A DNA stretch of 18,095 nt from an uncultured Candidatus Saccharibacteria bacterium (GTDB taxonomy: Bacteria; Patescibacteriota; Saccharimonadia; Saccharimonadales; Saccharimonadaceae): assembly GCA_948514425.1 (NCBI GenBank), contig CAOQYN010000018.1, forward strand, positions 1 to 18,095, in the 5' to 3' direction. Both the position numbers and the translations under genes were made by a program. Below the pieces are notes generated by a model. The model searched no databases. It saw only the letters and a program-made list of their open reading frames with translations, and was not told where the DNA came from. Position 1 is the first letter of the stretch. Every line of letters starts with the position of its first letter. Shown piece by piece: positions 1 to 6,634 of the stretch.

Positions 1-1
1 G

Positions 2-289
2 TTGGCAAAATACGAAAAAATTGTTCCTGGAGGTGCTGAGCGTCTGATTGAACTCGCCGAGCAGCGCGCCGCTCATCGCCAAGCGACTGAGCGGCGCGCC
101 CTTGAGGCCGAAGTCAAAGCTGAGCAAGTACGCACTATCATTGGGTTTATCCTTGCGCTTAGCGTAGGCATACTTGGTGGCATGCTCTTGCTCCAAGGCA
201 GCGAATTGGCTGGGCTAATCTTGATTCTTATTGATGCTGCTGCACTTGCCGGAGTAACTATCTATGGTCGCCGCAGCTCAGACGATTAA
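2..289 (+). CDS. DUF2335-like membrane protein, 5' end outside window
   Basis: This is the C-terminal part of a small predicted membrane protein; the reading frame is open to the left edge, so the true start is probably outside the window and the TTG at position 2 is not convincing. The visible part begins with YEKIVPGGAERLIELAEQ, followed by a charged, probably helical stretch, then two hydrophobic segments at about residues 44-65 and 69-89, and a short polar tail ending RRSSDD. The 'EKIVPG(A)A.R...MAE' pattern before a pair of membrane helices is what I remember of DUF2335 proteins, whose function is unknown. The last 21 coding bases plus four more are duplicated at 1428-1452 on the far side of the insertion sequence, so the IS landed just after the stop codon and left the gene intact. 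Confidence 0.6.
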   Translation: MAKYEKIVPGGAERLIELAEQRAAHRQATERRALEAEVKAEQVRTIIGFILALSVGILGGMLLLQGSELAGLILILIDAAALAGVTIYGRRSSDD

Positions 290-293
290 CAAA
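269..293. repeat. 25-bp direct repeat flanking the IS, left copy
   Basis: Identical to 1428-1452. It covers the last codons and stop of the upstream gene plus AACAAA. It is probably the target-site duplication of the insertion sequence. Confidence 0.85.
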
Positions 294-329
294 TGTTAGC
301 TTAACAAACATCTGAGAAATTTCTCTCGC

Positions 330-402
330 AAAATAACCCTCGAGGTTGTATAGTTAGAGTTGTAAGACAACTAACTAGGGGTCAACCGAAGAGGGTTATT
401 TT
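330..402 (+). promoter_or_regulatory. Long hairpin covering the transposase start
   Basis: AAAATAACCCTC (330-341) pairs perfectly with GAGGGTTATTTT (391-402). Inside it GGTTG pairs with CAACC, TAGTTA (351-356) with TAACTA (372-377), and GTTGT (359-363) with ACAAC (367-371), around an AAG loop. The 3' arm contains the only purine-rich ribosome-binding stretch (GAGGG) and the first two bases of the TTG start at 401. A transcript entering from the upstream gene would bury the start, whereas one beginning inside the hairpin would not. This resembles the protection of IS10/IS50 transposase mRNA from read-through; its function here is inferred. Confidence 0.6.
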
Positions 403-1402
403 GAGTATAACACAACAGGAAGCAGAAAAGGCAAAAGCTAAAGAAAGTATCGTAAAATACGCCAGATTACATAGTATGGAGAAAGCCATTTTGAAGTTTG
501 GAGTACCAAGACGTACGTTGTTTGCTTGGCAGAAACGTTGGCTAGAAGGTGGAAGAACCTATCAGGCACTAATCAACCATTCCAGACGTCCTAGAAGCCA
601 CTCTAGGGCTCATACAGAAGCAGAATTAACCTTGCTACGCAATCTACGTCGACGTAATCCCAATATGGGTTTGCAAGACTTTTGGTTAAGAGCGAAGTCG
701 CATGGCTACGCTCGTACACTTCAAGGTTGTGAGAAAGCCTTGAAGCGACTCGGAAATCCAACCCAGCCAAAGTCTAGTCCATCACCAACTTGTAAGCAAC
801 ATAAAACATACGAACAAATGACTCATCCAGGAGAACGCGTCCAAATTGATGTAAAATATGTTCCTCGAGCGTGTATTAGCCTAGAATACTTAGAGCAATA
901 TCCGTTTGATCGTTTTTATCAATATACGGCAATTGATGAGTATTCTCGTTATCGTGTATTATGGGGAAGCCGTGAGCATAATACTTTTGCATCGGCAGAG
1001 TTTCTGAAGATTGTTGTATCGCAGCTTAAGACACTCGGAATAGAGATAGAGCGTGTCCAAACTGACAATGGGGCTGAGTTTACGAAGCGATTATTAGTAG
1101 GTGATGACGATAAGAAAAGTCTCTTTGAGCTTACGGCTTCTCGTCTAAAGATCCAAGTAAAATACATTAAACCACACACGCCTAAGCATAATGTCAAGGT
1201 CGAACGGAGCCACCGTGAAGACCAAAAGTTACTTTATTCCGAAGTAATTAGAAAACAGAAACCTTTTGTAAGTTTTGACGACTTCAAACAGAGGTTAAAA
1301 CGTCACCAAGATAAAACCAACAATAGACCAATGAGACCATTAGGCTATCTTTCCCCAAACGATTACTTAAAGCAATACAAGCATAAACATACTCATAAAT
1401 AA
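401..1402 (+). CDS. DDE transposase, IS481-like (rve integrase core)
   Basis: This 333-aa transposase moves the surrounding IS. Residues 1-60 form a helix-turn-helix of the kind seen in IS481/IS3 transposases (KFGVPRRTLFAWQKRW), followed by a second HTH-like linker to about residue 120. The retroviral-integrase-like catalytic core then runs from about 140 to 325. The DDE triad is visible as D150 (VQIDVKYVP), D222 (VQTDNGAEF) and E268 (KVERSHREDQ). The usual HNGKVE motif reads HNVKVE, but the acidic residues are intact, so the enzyme could be active. The start is TTG at 401, with GAGGG about five bases upstream inside a strong hairpin. The ORF is a full family length and undamaged, which suggests recent arrival. 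Confidence 0.9.
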   Translation: MSITQQEAEKAKAKESIVKYARLHSMEKAILKFGVPRRTLFAWQKRWLEGGRTYQALINHSRRPRSHSRAHTEAELTLLRNLRRRNPNMGLQDFWLRAKSHGYARTLQGCEKALKRLGNPTQPKSSPSPTCKQHKTYEQMTHPGERVQIDVKYVPRACISLEYLEQYPFDRFYQYTAIDEYSRYRVLWGSREHNTFASAEFLKIVVSQLKTLGIEIERVQTDNGAEFTKRLLVGDDDKKSLFELTASRLKIQVKYIKPHTPKHNVKVERSHREDQKLLYSEVIRKQKPFVSFDDFKQRLKRHQDKTNNRPMRPLGYLSPNDYLKQYKHKHTHK

Positions 1403-1427
1403 TTCTCATATGTTTGTTAATCCTACA

Positions 1428-1452
1428 CGCCGCAGCTCAGACGATTAACAAA
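1428..1452. repeat. 25-bp direct repeat flanking the IS, right copy
   Basis: Identical to 269-293. The sequence after it (AAGGCTTT...) runs straight into the tRNA-Phe promoter region. Confidence 0.85.
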
Positions 1453-1495
1453 AGGCTTTATTTTTCAGGCCAAGTATGTTAATATAAGGACATAC

Positions 1496-1571
1496 GGTTC
1501 TGTAGCTCAGTTGGTAGAGCAGAGGCCTGAAGAGCCTTGTGTCGACGGTTCAAGTCCGCCCGGAACCACCA
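1496..1571 (+). tRNA. tRNA-Phe (GAA)
   Basis: A complete cloverleaf. The acceptor GGTTCTG (1496-1502) pairs with CGGAACC (1561-1567), then A73 and encoded CCA. The D-arm carries AGTTGGTAGA, the anticodon loop is CTGAAGA (GAA) on a GAGGC/GCCTT stem, and the T-loop is TTCAAGT. Position 37 is G rather than the usual A, and the T-stem has one A-C mismatch (GACGG/CCGCC). The 3' quarter is overlapped antisense by the C-terminus of the serine recombinase pseudogene, suggesting that it served as an integration target. Confidence 0.93.
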
Positions 1572-3167
1572 GAAGAGACATTTCCAAATTTGACGAGGTA
1601 TTTTATCTCCGTTTTACAGAGGTAGGAGACCTCTTTTTGTTCGCCAATTCGTAGGTTCAAGAACCAGATTCTGGCGATGGCATCTTTTTCGGCAAAAGTG
1701 CCGTTTTTGAGTTTCTCAGCAGAGGTGGCGAGCAGGTTCAAGAAATCTTCCTTCGCCATCTTGATGGAGTTTGGGTCGTTCAGGGTCTTGTCGATTTCGG
1801 CAATATCATCAGCGATGTCGTTCATAGCCATCTCAGCAGCATCTATACGAGCACGGCAAGCCTCAAGCGTAGCCTCTGGAGTTTTGAGTTTGGGGTCAGA
1901 CAGGCGAGTGAAGTCAGCATTGGCGAGGTCTAAATCTCGTTTGTGCTGGTTTTTGACACCGACAAGACTGGTTCGCTCCTTCCTCAAGGTATCTAGTTCT
2001 AGTTTGATGTTCTCATCGAGCTCTTTTTCATAGGCGGCGTAAGTCGCATCTGAATCCAGGCTCATCGCTTTGAGCGTCTTATATAGGTCATCAAAGACAT
2101 ATTTGGCTCGGATGCCCTTTGGTTTGCGAGGACACTCTTTATTCTGGCAAGTGTAATACACGAACTTCTTACCTGGTAAACGCCCCTTACTCGCTCCAGG
2201 ATACATTTTGCTACCACAGACATCGCAGAAGACCATCCCCTTGAGTGGTAGTTCAACGCTTGAACCATCCTTGTGTTTGATATGGACTTGATAGCGACCG
2301 CTACGCATTTCTTGAACCTTCTCAAACTCAGCTTCGGTCACCATTGACACGAAGTCTGGCTGAGCCTCGCAGAGGTTCACAACTTCACCACCTTGCTCTA
2401 GGATGCCAGCATAGATTTTATCATCGAAGATACTATTGAGGATTTGCTTGGTCGGCTTGATGAGTTTGCCGGATTTCGTTTGCCTACGAATCTTATTTTT
2501 TTACCAGCCATCGCAAGACATCGGCTTGAGACTTGCCATCAAGCATCATCTTCCAACATTCTTTAATGGCATCGAAGATGGGGCTTGGCACATAATGCCC
2601 AGAGAACTCATCACGGGTATAGCCCTATTTTGGTGTGCCAGAGGAGATGCCATGCTTGAGGTTCTTCTGATGTCCTAGGGCGACACGCTCAGACAACTGT
2701 TCTGAGTATTGTGTAGCAAGGGAGAACATCACGGCGAGCGACAAACGACCCCCAGGGTCGTTGCCGAAGGTAGCACTAGGGAACACGAGGTCTTTCAGTA
2801 GAATCGAGCCTCGCTCTTTGGTAGGGGTGAGCATATCGATAACCTCTCCAGCCTCCAGCATATTGCGAGACAGGCGGTCTGGAGCATAGGCAATAATAGC
2901 ATCATAGTCGCCTTTTTTGATACCTTGAATCATCCTGGTGAACTCAGGACGGTTTCGAGAATACTTGGCTGATTTCTGCTCTCTGATGATTTCTACGATA
3001 TTGATGTCACCAGCAGCCTCAGCGTATTCTTGGCAGGCTGCGATTTGGTCTTCGATGGAGTGAACCTGTTTCGTATCTTCCTCGGTCGATTTACGAGCAT
3101 AGAGGACGAACTTCAAGTCCTTCCTAGCAACGTTGCCAGGCTGCTCTTGTTGGCGTCGTTTTCGCAT
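1550..3167 (-). pseudogene. Large serine recombinase LSR1, broken by a stop and a frameshift
   Basis: A site-specific integrase of the large serine family, about 540 codons if repaired. The N-terminal resolvase domain (3167-2628) has the catalytic serine S27 in YARKSTEED and the PDRLSRN motif. Translation meets TAG at 2625-2627 (TPK*GYTRDEF, where family members have a sense codon). The recombinase domain continues (GYTRDEFSGHYVPS) until a +1 shift in a seven-T run at 2496-2502. The next frame carries KPTKQILNSIFDDKIYAG, a zinc ribbon (CDVCGSKMYPG...YYTCQNKEC) and a coiled coil of about 90 residues. The stop (TGA, 1550-1552) and the last residues come from antisense tRNA-Phe sequence. AGGAG lies nine bases upstream of ATG 3167. 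It belongs to an operon with the 51-codon ORF at 3177-3332. Confidence 0.88.
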
Positions 3168-3176
3168 AATCTACTC

Positions 3177-3332
3177 CTAACCGTGATGTGGTTTCTCTCC
3201 CATATCACCCTCTAAAATAACCTCCGTGCCATCTTCGGTGGTTTCTCGGTCGCAAGGCTTCTTGCGGTCTGGGATACCCTTCAATATCTTAGTGATGTCC
3301 ACCAAGGGGGAATACATCATCTCTTTTTTCAT
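3177..3332 (-). CDS. Small 51-aa protein upstream of LSR1
   Basis: A short ORF reading MKKEMMYSPLVDITKILKGI and ending GDMGEKPHHG. It starts at ATG 3330-3332 behind GAGAGGAAC and ends nine bases before the recombinase start, so the two are probably co-transcribed. I do not recognise it. The position, immediately upstream of a large serine recombinase and under a palindromic promoter, is where phage-like elements often keep a small regulator or recombination directionality factor. The second recombinase (8846) also has a small acidic ORF just upstream, but I see no sequence similarity between the two. It has no predicted membrane segment. Confidence 0.55.
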   Translation of the reverse strand: MKKEMMYSPLVDITKILKGIPDRKKPCDRETTEDGTEVILEGDMGEKPHHG

Positions 3333-3350
3333 AAACTTGTTCCTCTCGTT

Positions 3351-3372
3351 ATGATATTTTATATTATATCAT
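3351..3372 (-). promoter_or_regulatory. Promoter with overlapping palindromic operator for the LSR1 operon
   Basis: ATGATAT (3351-3357) and ATATCAT (3366-3372) form an inverted repeat that overlaps a consensus -10 (TATAAT on the minus strand, 3363-3368). The predicted transcript starts about 24 bases before the small ORF. A repressor bound here would block the -10. The -35 is poor, and the regulator is not identified. Confidence 0.45.
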
Positions 3373-3394
3373 AATATATGACATTATCTAGCAT

Positions 3395-3433
3395 GAAAAA
3401 CAGGGGTGGGCATTCTATTCCTCTACCCCTGTT
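3395..3433 (-). terminator. Rho-independent terminator of the phosphatase operon
   Basis: On the minus strand AACAGGGGT (3425-3433) pairs with ACCCCTGTT (3399-3407), followed by a TTTTT run. It lies about 50 bases after the histidine phosphatase stop and just before the LSR1 promoter. Confidence 0.8.
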
Positions 3434-3485
3434 CCAGCACAAGGATGTTTTTATGTCAACATGTTAGCAAGAGCAGCACGAAAAA

Positions 3486-4034
3486 CTAAAAGTTATATTC
3501 CTTAGCCTCGGCGTTGCCGAGATGAGTTTTACCAAAAACATCATCGGCGCTATGCTCGGTGAGTACCCAGTCAAAGGCTTTCGACATTGCGCCATGCCCA
3601 ACAACAAGAATTACGGCGTCGTCGTCATAATGTTGCTTGAGGTAGTTCAAGAAGTCGTCCACGCGTGCTAGCATACTCCGCACAGCTTCTACTCCGCCGG
3701 GGATTTCTTCCAAAGTAATGTCATCTATATTTACCCCTTCTACAAGTTCCGACCACGACTTCACGACCTTGCCCTCAAAATCGCCAAATGAGCGTTCCAG
3801 CAGCCGGTCATCATAAATAATCTCAGAGCGGTCACCGACAGCAATTTCTACGGTCTCGGCAGCGCGTTTCAAGGGTGAAGCGTAAACAGCGGTGAACTCA
3901 ATACCTTTGATTTTATCCCGCAATTCTTCGGCTTGAGCACGCCCCTCTGCGTTGAGTGACAAGTCTTTACGACCTTGAGCACGCATTTCTTTATTCCAGT
4001 CCGTTAAACCGTGACGAGCAAGGTAGAGCTTCAT
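3486..4034 (-). CDS. Histidine phosphatase superfamily protein (phosphoglycerate mutase-like)
   Basis: A 182-aa cytosolic phosphatase of the branch-1 histidine phosphatase family. The phospho-acceptor motif LARHGLTDWN places the nucleophile at H8 with R7 beside it. SPLKRAAETVEI supplies the second phosphate-binding arginine (R57), E80 in LLERSFGDFEG is the likely general acid, and H147 lies in VVGHGAMSKAF. All core residues are present and the length is typical. The substrate cannot be read from sequence; relatives act on small phosphate esters, nucleotides or sugar phosphates. It is the last gene of a three-gene leftward operon, and its ATG overlaps the stop of the peptidase gene (ATGA), indicating translational coupling. 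A strong terminator follows. Confidence 0.88.
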   Translation of the reverse strand: MKLYLARHGLTDWNKEMRAQGRKDLSLNAEGRAQAEELRDKIKGIEFTAVYASPLKRAAETVEIAVGDRSEIIYDDRLLERSFGDFEGKVVKSWSELVEGVNIDDITLEEIPGGVEAVRSMLARVDDFLNYLKQHYDDDAVILVVGHGAMSKAFDWVLTEHSADDVFGKTHLGNAEAKEYNF

Positions 4035-4696
4035 TGTATTTCCCCAGCTTTCGCAATGGTATAATCGGAACCGAGGACAACCGGCTGCTGGTCATCAATT
4101 ATTTTCAATGCGGCATTATCCGACAAAGCATATACCGGCAAATCCGTCAGCTCGGAAGCACGCAGAATTTCTGGCTTATCAAACTTAAACCAGCCATGGA
4201 GATGAGGTAAGAAAATAATCGGCACGTATTCCATAAATCTATCGGCTTCTCGCTTTTCTTTATAGATAGTGCTTTGTATTTCGTTGGCTTCTTTATGACA
4301 CAAAACGCACGAACCAGCAGAACTTCCAACCCAGACTTTCTCCGCTAAAACCTGCGGCAAGATTTTGTCGAAAGCGGTTTTTATAAAGGTGTTGGCGAGA
4401 TAATCAGTATTGCCACCAAAACAAAATACCATATCAGCTTTGTCAATACGAGACTTTACATAATCAATATTGTGAGCTTGAAGGTCGATGAATTCGATAT
4501 TGCCGCCAAGGATGGTGGTAATCCGTGCTAGTTCTTCGGCAAACCAGCGATGGTCGCCAGGCTCGCCTTTCATCGCTTCGTTAATTACGGCAACATTGAT
4601 TTCTTTGCGCGGTTTTCCCACCATTTCCTCAAGGGCAGAAATAATTTCTTCGTTGGCAAGACCGGACGAAGCAAGCAGCAGTCTTTTAGAACTCAT
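4031..4696 (-). CDS. Peptidase E-like serine hydrolase (family S51)
   Basis: A 221-aa protein with the class-I glutamine amidotransferase-like fold of peptidase E/cyanophycinase relatives. The nucleophile elbow is GSSAGS with S126 as catalytic serine. It is preceded by the family signature FCFGGNTDYL (about residues 91-100) and followed by PHLHGWF (H165/H167), where the active-site histidine is expected. Peptidase E enzymes cleave Asp-X dipeptides in the cytosol, but many S51 members in reduced genomes have unknown substrates, so only the family is firm. There is no signal peptide. Its start overlaps the end of the upstream PNPOx-like gene by 11 bases and its end overlaps the phosphatase start, so the three are one operon. 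Confidence 0.87.
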   Translation of the reverse strand: MSSKRLLLASSGLANEEIISALEEMVGKPRKEINVAVINEAMKGEPGDHRWFAEELARITTILGGNIEFIDLQAHNIDYVKSRIDKADMVFCFGGNTDYLANTFIKTAFDKILPQVLAEKVWVGSSAGSCVLCHKEANEIQSTIYKEKREADRFMEYVPIIFLPHLHGWFKFDKPEILRASELTDLPVYALSDNAALKIIDDQQPVVLGSDYTIAKAGEIQ

Positions 4697-5093
4697 AACT
4701 AGTCAACACCTTTCCCTCGCTATCACGAATTTCGGCTTTGGCATTGGCTAAATAATAGCATTTGAAACCCGGATTATCGAGCGTATATCCGGCTTCTTCC
4801 GCCCAGTCGAACTCGTCAATGATAGCTTGCTTGGCGGCGGTATTTTCGCTATCATCAATCGCTTCACAAAAAACTCGTAGCCAATCGTCCTTCTCGGGAT
4901 TATAGGCTACGATACAAATATGATTATTTTCGGCAAGTTGCTTCGCAACATCCTTCTCGGCGTGCGTTAACATATAGATCTTATCGTCAAACTTCACCGG
5001 GTCGTCGAACGGTCGACAACTGACACCTTCACCATTTCTCGTAGTGAGGAAATTAACCTCTAGGGCTTTGAGATATCTAAAGACTTCTTCCAT
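4686..5093 (-). CDS. Pyridoxamine 5'-phosphate oxidase-like (PNPOx fold) protein
   Basis: A small split-barrel flavin-binding protein of about 135 residues, resembling the 'general stress protein 26'/PNPOx-like group. Visible features are the opening helix, the strand pair FLTTRNGEGVSCRPF, the IYMLTHAEKDVAKQL segment, ICIVAY, and the C-terminal YYLANAKAEI strand. Members usually bind FMN or F420 and act as oxidoreductases; the substrate here is unknown. I prefer ATG 5093 because GAAGGA lies just upstream. A GTG at 5105 would add four residues but has no ribosome-binding site. It is the first gene of the operon, behind an extended -10 promoter at 5142-5150. Confidence 0.8.
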   Translation of the reverse strand: MEEVFRYLKALEVNFLTTRNGEGVSCRPFDDPVKFDDKIYMLTHAEKDVAKQLAENNHICIVAYNPEKDDWLRVFCEAIDDSENTAAKQAIIDEFDWAEEAGYTLDNPGFKCYYLANAKAEIRDSEGKVLTSYEF

Positions 5094-5141
5094 AACATCC
5101 TTCACATACTGCTTATTAGATTTTATAAACTTGACATCTTA

Positions 5142-5150
5142 ATTATACCA
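5142..5150 (-). promoter_or_regulatory. Extended -10 promoter of the PNPOx operon
   Basis: TGGTATAAT on the minus strand, about 50 bases before the preferred start. The -35 is weak. It has the TGN extension seen at most promoters in this window. Confidence 0.6.
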
Positions 5151-5178
5151 TTTTTGATATAAAACTAAAACGCCCACC

Positions 5179-5544
5179 CTAGAATACTTCACAAACAAAA
5201 TCATCGTCCAGTTCACCGCCACCAACCCCACCAGCAAAATAGCTCTGTAAGCCCCGTAGAGCCTCGCTATGGGGCTTTTGGCGTGAAGGTAGGCAAACAC
5301 CCACCTTTCGTTTGTATGGACGATAATGGTGGTATTTTGCGAGAGCGTCCGCCGACCCCCAAAGTTGCTTCTTTGACGCTTCCATAAACCTCTCCGCAAA
5401 CTCTGGGTATCTCTGCCGCCAACGAGAGCAAGTGTCGGGGGAGATGTTGACCCCATAGCAGGCGTCTGTTATTGTTAGCCCTTGCTCGATAAAAAGAATA
5501 AGTCTATTGGCAACTTCCTGATTGTATTTCGTTGGTCTTCCCAT
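5179..5544 (-). CDS. HTH protein, phage terminase small subunit-like
   Basis: Residues 1-60 from ATG 5544 form a compact homeodomain-like helix-turn-helix: MGRPTKYNQEVANRLILFIE, then GLTITDACYGVNISPDTCSR and WRQRYPEF. The gene at 6916 encodes the same layout (KFTPEATERILVLIRDGYTV...ISTDTFYRWCDNYPDF). This style is typical of phage terminase small subunits and transposase-like DNA-binding proteins; which of these applies here cannot be decided. A second part (WGSADALAKYHHYRPYKRK) matches the region beyond the stop in the second copy. The C-terminal 40 residues cross a strong hairpin (AAGCCCC/GGGGCTT, about 5250-5278) and look unconserved, so the tail may be a frameshift artefact. The frame remains open to 5637 but lacks a ribosome-binding site there. 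No terminase large subunit or capsid gene is nearby. Confidence 0.5.
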   Translation of the reverse strand: MGRPTKYNQEVANRLILFIEQGLTITDACYGVNISPDTCSRWRQRYPEFAERFMEASKKQLWGSADALAKYHHYRPYKRKVGVCLPSRQKPHSEALRGLQSYFAGGVGGGELDDDFVCEVF

Positions 5545-5567
5545 ACTTAATATCTTACCGCCAACTG

Positions 5568-5584
5568 CCAAAAATAATTTTTGG
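5568..5584. promoter_or_regulatory. Palindrome upstream of the HTH gene
   Basis: CCAAAAAT-A-ATTTTTGG is a perfect 8-bp inverted repeat around one base, 23 bases before the HTH start. It could be an operator or a small hairpin; no promoter is clear beside it. Confidence 0.3.
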
Positions 5585-6017
5585 TTAAAAAATACGCCCC
5601 CTCTAAATAATGGTGAGCAAAAATCGAAAACCGACACAGAACCCCTACTTCAGCCGCAAAACCCGTAAAACTCCAGTCAAAACCTCATAAAAAGATAAGA
5701 AGTTTCACCCCCCCCCCTATAAAATTGAACACAGAAATTATACACTACCATCTTCACCCCTATTAGTTGGTTAGCTCATTAGAACAGAACGGCGTTGCGG
5801 CGTTCACGCTTGGCACAGACGGTAGACTGTGTATGGGGTCGATTATGCTACCTTACCCGTATTAGTTTTGGGTCTTCGTTTTTGCGGATTAGAGGGCTAT
5901 GCGTAGGGGCTGCCGCCCATCCGCCGCTCGCTCGACGCCCCACGGGTCGCCGCATTCGTCCTCCTACACTACTAGGCGTAAGTTGGGTTCGAGAAAAAAG
6001 TGGTAGATTATCTATAA
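5585..6017. other. Gene-poor decayed stretch with a poly-C tract
   Basis: I find no supportable gene here. It contains ten consecutive C at 5708-5717 just before TATAAAAT, then a GC-rich segment (about 5880-5960) with open but unconvincing frames on the plus strand. TTGGTTAGCTCATTAGA at 5767 looks like a tRNA D-arm but has no matching acceptor, anticodon or T-arm. The stretch lies between two decaying HTH genes and next to the lectin cassettes, consistent with an old element under erosion. Confidence 0.4.
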
Positions 6018-6200
6018 GATATACTCGTATTGGCCGTTCAGTTCTGGGGCGGTAGCCACATCGAAGGCTGGAAGCCTAAAAACCCTACCATACTTGCTTC
6101 TACGAGAAGTTTTGCGACAATAGAAGCAGGTTCAAGAAGTGTCCCTTCTGGACCACCAAATCAAGTCTATACATTTGATACAAAGTTAAACTTAGAATAA
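6018..6200 (+). pseudogene. C-terminal remnant of an unrecognised gene
   Basis: An open frame of 60 codons without a plausible start (an in-frame TAA precedes it at 6015). It reads FWGGSHIEGWKPKNPTILAS and later PSGPPNQVYTFDTKLNLE, ending TAA immediately in front of a strong terminator. Composition and ending look like real protein, and the upstream half may be lost or frame-shifted. I do not recognise the family; a phage or surface protein tail is possible. Confidence 0.35.
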
Positions 6201-6223
6201 CCCCTATAAATAGGGGTTATTCT
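6194..6223. terminator. Bidirectional hairpin terminator
   Basis: AGAATAACCCCTAT (6194-6207) and ATAGGGGTTATTCT (6210-6223) form a perfect 14-bp stem with a two-base centre and no long T run. It separates the rightward remnant from leftward cassette A and overlaps the stop codons of both frames. Confidence 0.6.
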
Positions 6224-6440
6224 AATAGTTCAAGTTTTCTATTAATTAGGCAGAACCAGCGGAGGGAGAAACCATGATAGCGGTGGTAACTATCTGATGG
6301 AGTTACGTCGATAGAGACGAAAACAAGGCGGTAAGCATAAAGATTAGATTGGCTGACTTGCGACCAGAACCAACCGATGTGGCCAAGATAACCAGTCGAG
6401 CCCGTGTCGCTATTAACAAGCCCACTACGGACAAAAGCTA
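6217..6440 (-). pseudogene. Lectin-like module cassette A (promoterless C-terminal domain)
   Basis: An isolated C-terminal module without a credible start or ribosome-binding site. From 6440 it reads (L)AFVRSGLVN, then LGHIGWFWSQVSQSNLYAYR, then VTPSDSYHRYHGFSLRW. The pattern FVRSG-x-V...GH...WS...Y-x-L...V-x-PS...R...GF-x-LR is what I associate with the ends of C-lectin-fold/'Fibrobacter succinogenes major paralogous domain' surface proteins. Cassette B has the same 53-residue spacing from V-N to L-R with no gaps but differs at most positions. The left boundary is the 20-mer TAGCTTTTGTCCGTAGTGGG (minus strand, 6440-6421), shared exactly with B and D. The end diverges from B and C after CTCCGCTG. 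The frame continues upstream to a TTG at 6483, which is unlikely to be used. Confidence 0.6.
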
Positions 6441-6451
6441 AGGGTAGGGAG

Positions 6452-6623
6452 ATGATGTTGGAAGAAAAGACATAATACTCCAATGATGATACCTGAGTGT
6501 CGTTAGGAGACCAGTGGTGAGATTTTTCTTACCTAAAGATGCGAAAAATCTCAGCCAAGACAACAAGTGCCAAGGTCTCTAACGACACTCAAGTATCATC
6601 TTAATCTTTTCTTCCAACATCAT
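6452..6623. repeat. 172-bp palindromic element between cassettes A and B
   Basis: Nested inverted repeats. 6452-6470 and 6605-6623 are a perfect 19-bp pair. 6485-6512 (GATGATACCTGAGTGTCGTT...) and 6574-6600 form a second arm with one mismatch and one bulge. TGAGATTTTTC (6518-6528) and GAAAAATCTCA (6543-6553) form a perfect 11-bp apical stem. As single-stranded DNA or RNA it would fold into one long hairpin. It contains no ORF. Possible identities are a MITE-like element, a recombination site of folded-strand type, or a structured RNA. Confidence 0.7.
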
Positions 6624-6634
6624 TCTTCTCTCCA

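Larger units (their letters stand above)
294..1427 (+). mobile_element. IS481-like insertion sequence, 1134 bp
   Basis: This is a complete insertion sequence. The left end (294-318, TGTTAGCTTAACAAACAT...) and right end (1403-1427) form 25-bp terminal inverted repeats matching at 21 of 25 positions, with TG...CA termini. One transposase fills most of it. The element is bracketed by a perfect 25-bp direct repeat, 269-293 and 1428-1452 (beginning CGCCGCAGCTCAGACGATTA). That is long for a target duplication; IS481 members usually give 4-15 bp. It sits between a DUF2335-like gene and tRNA-Phe, and removing it with one repeat copy restores a short intergenic gap. The family call rests on one ORF, overall length, TGT ends and the transposase motifs; an IS3-related group is the alternative. 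Confidence 0.85.

Noticed and set aside
5139..5456. A 105-codon frame overlapping the HTH gene
   Set aside because: Shifted frame of the HTH gene, lacking conserved pattern and start signals.
5767..5800. A tRNA gene suggested by GGTTAGCTCATTAGA
   Set aside because: No acceptor stem, anticodon arm or T-arm can be assembled around it.
5795..6055. An 86-codon GC-rich open frame starting MRRSRLAQTV
   Set aside because: Arginine-rich, without a ribosome-binding site or recognisable pattern. It looks like a chance frame in a GC-rich patch.
6130..6164. A tRNA-like tail (GGTTCAAG ... GGACCACCA), a possible att remnant
   Set aside because: No T-stem pairing is possible and it reads better as protein-coding remnant; it does not match the tRNA-Phe or tRNA-Leu ends.
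6485..6600. An integron attC site
   Set aside because: No integron integrase is seen, and the GTTAG/CTAAC cores sit inside the stem and miss the consensus at one position. Kept only as a likeness.
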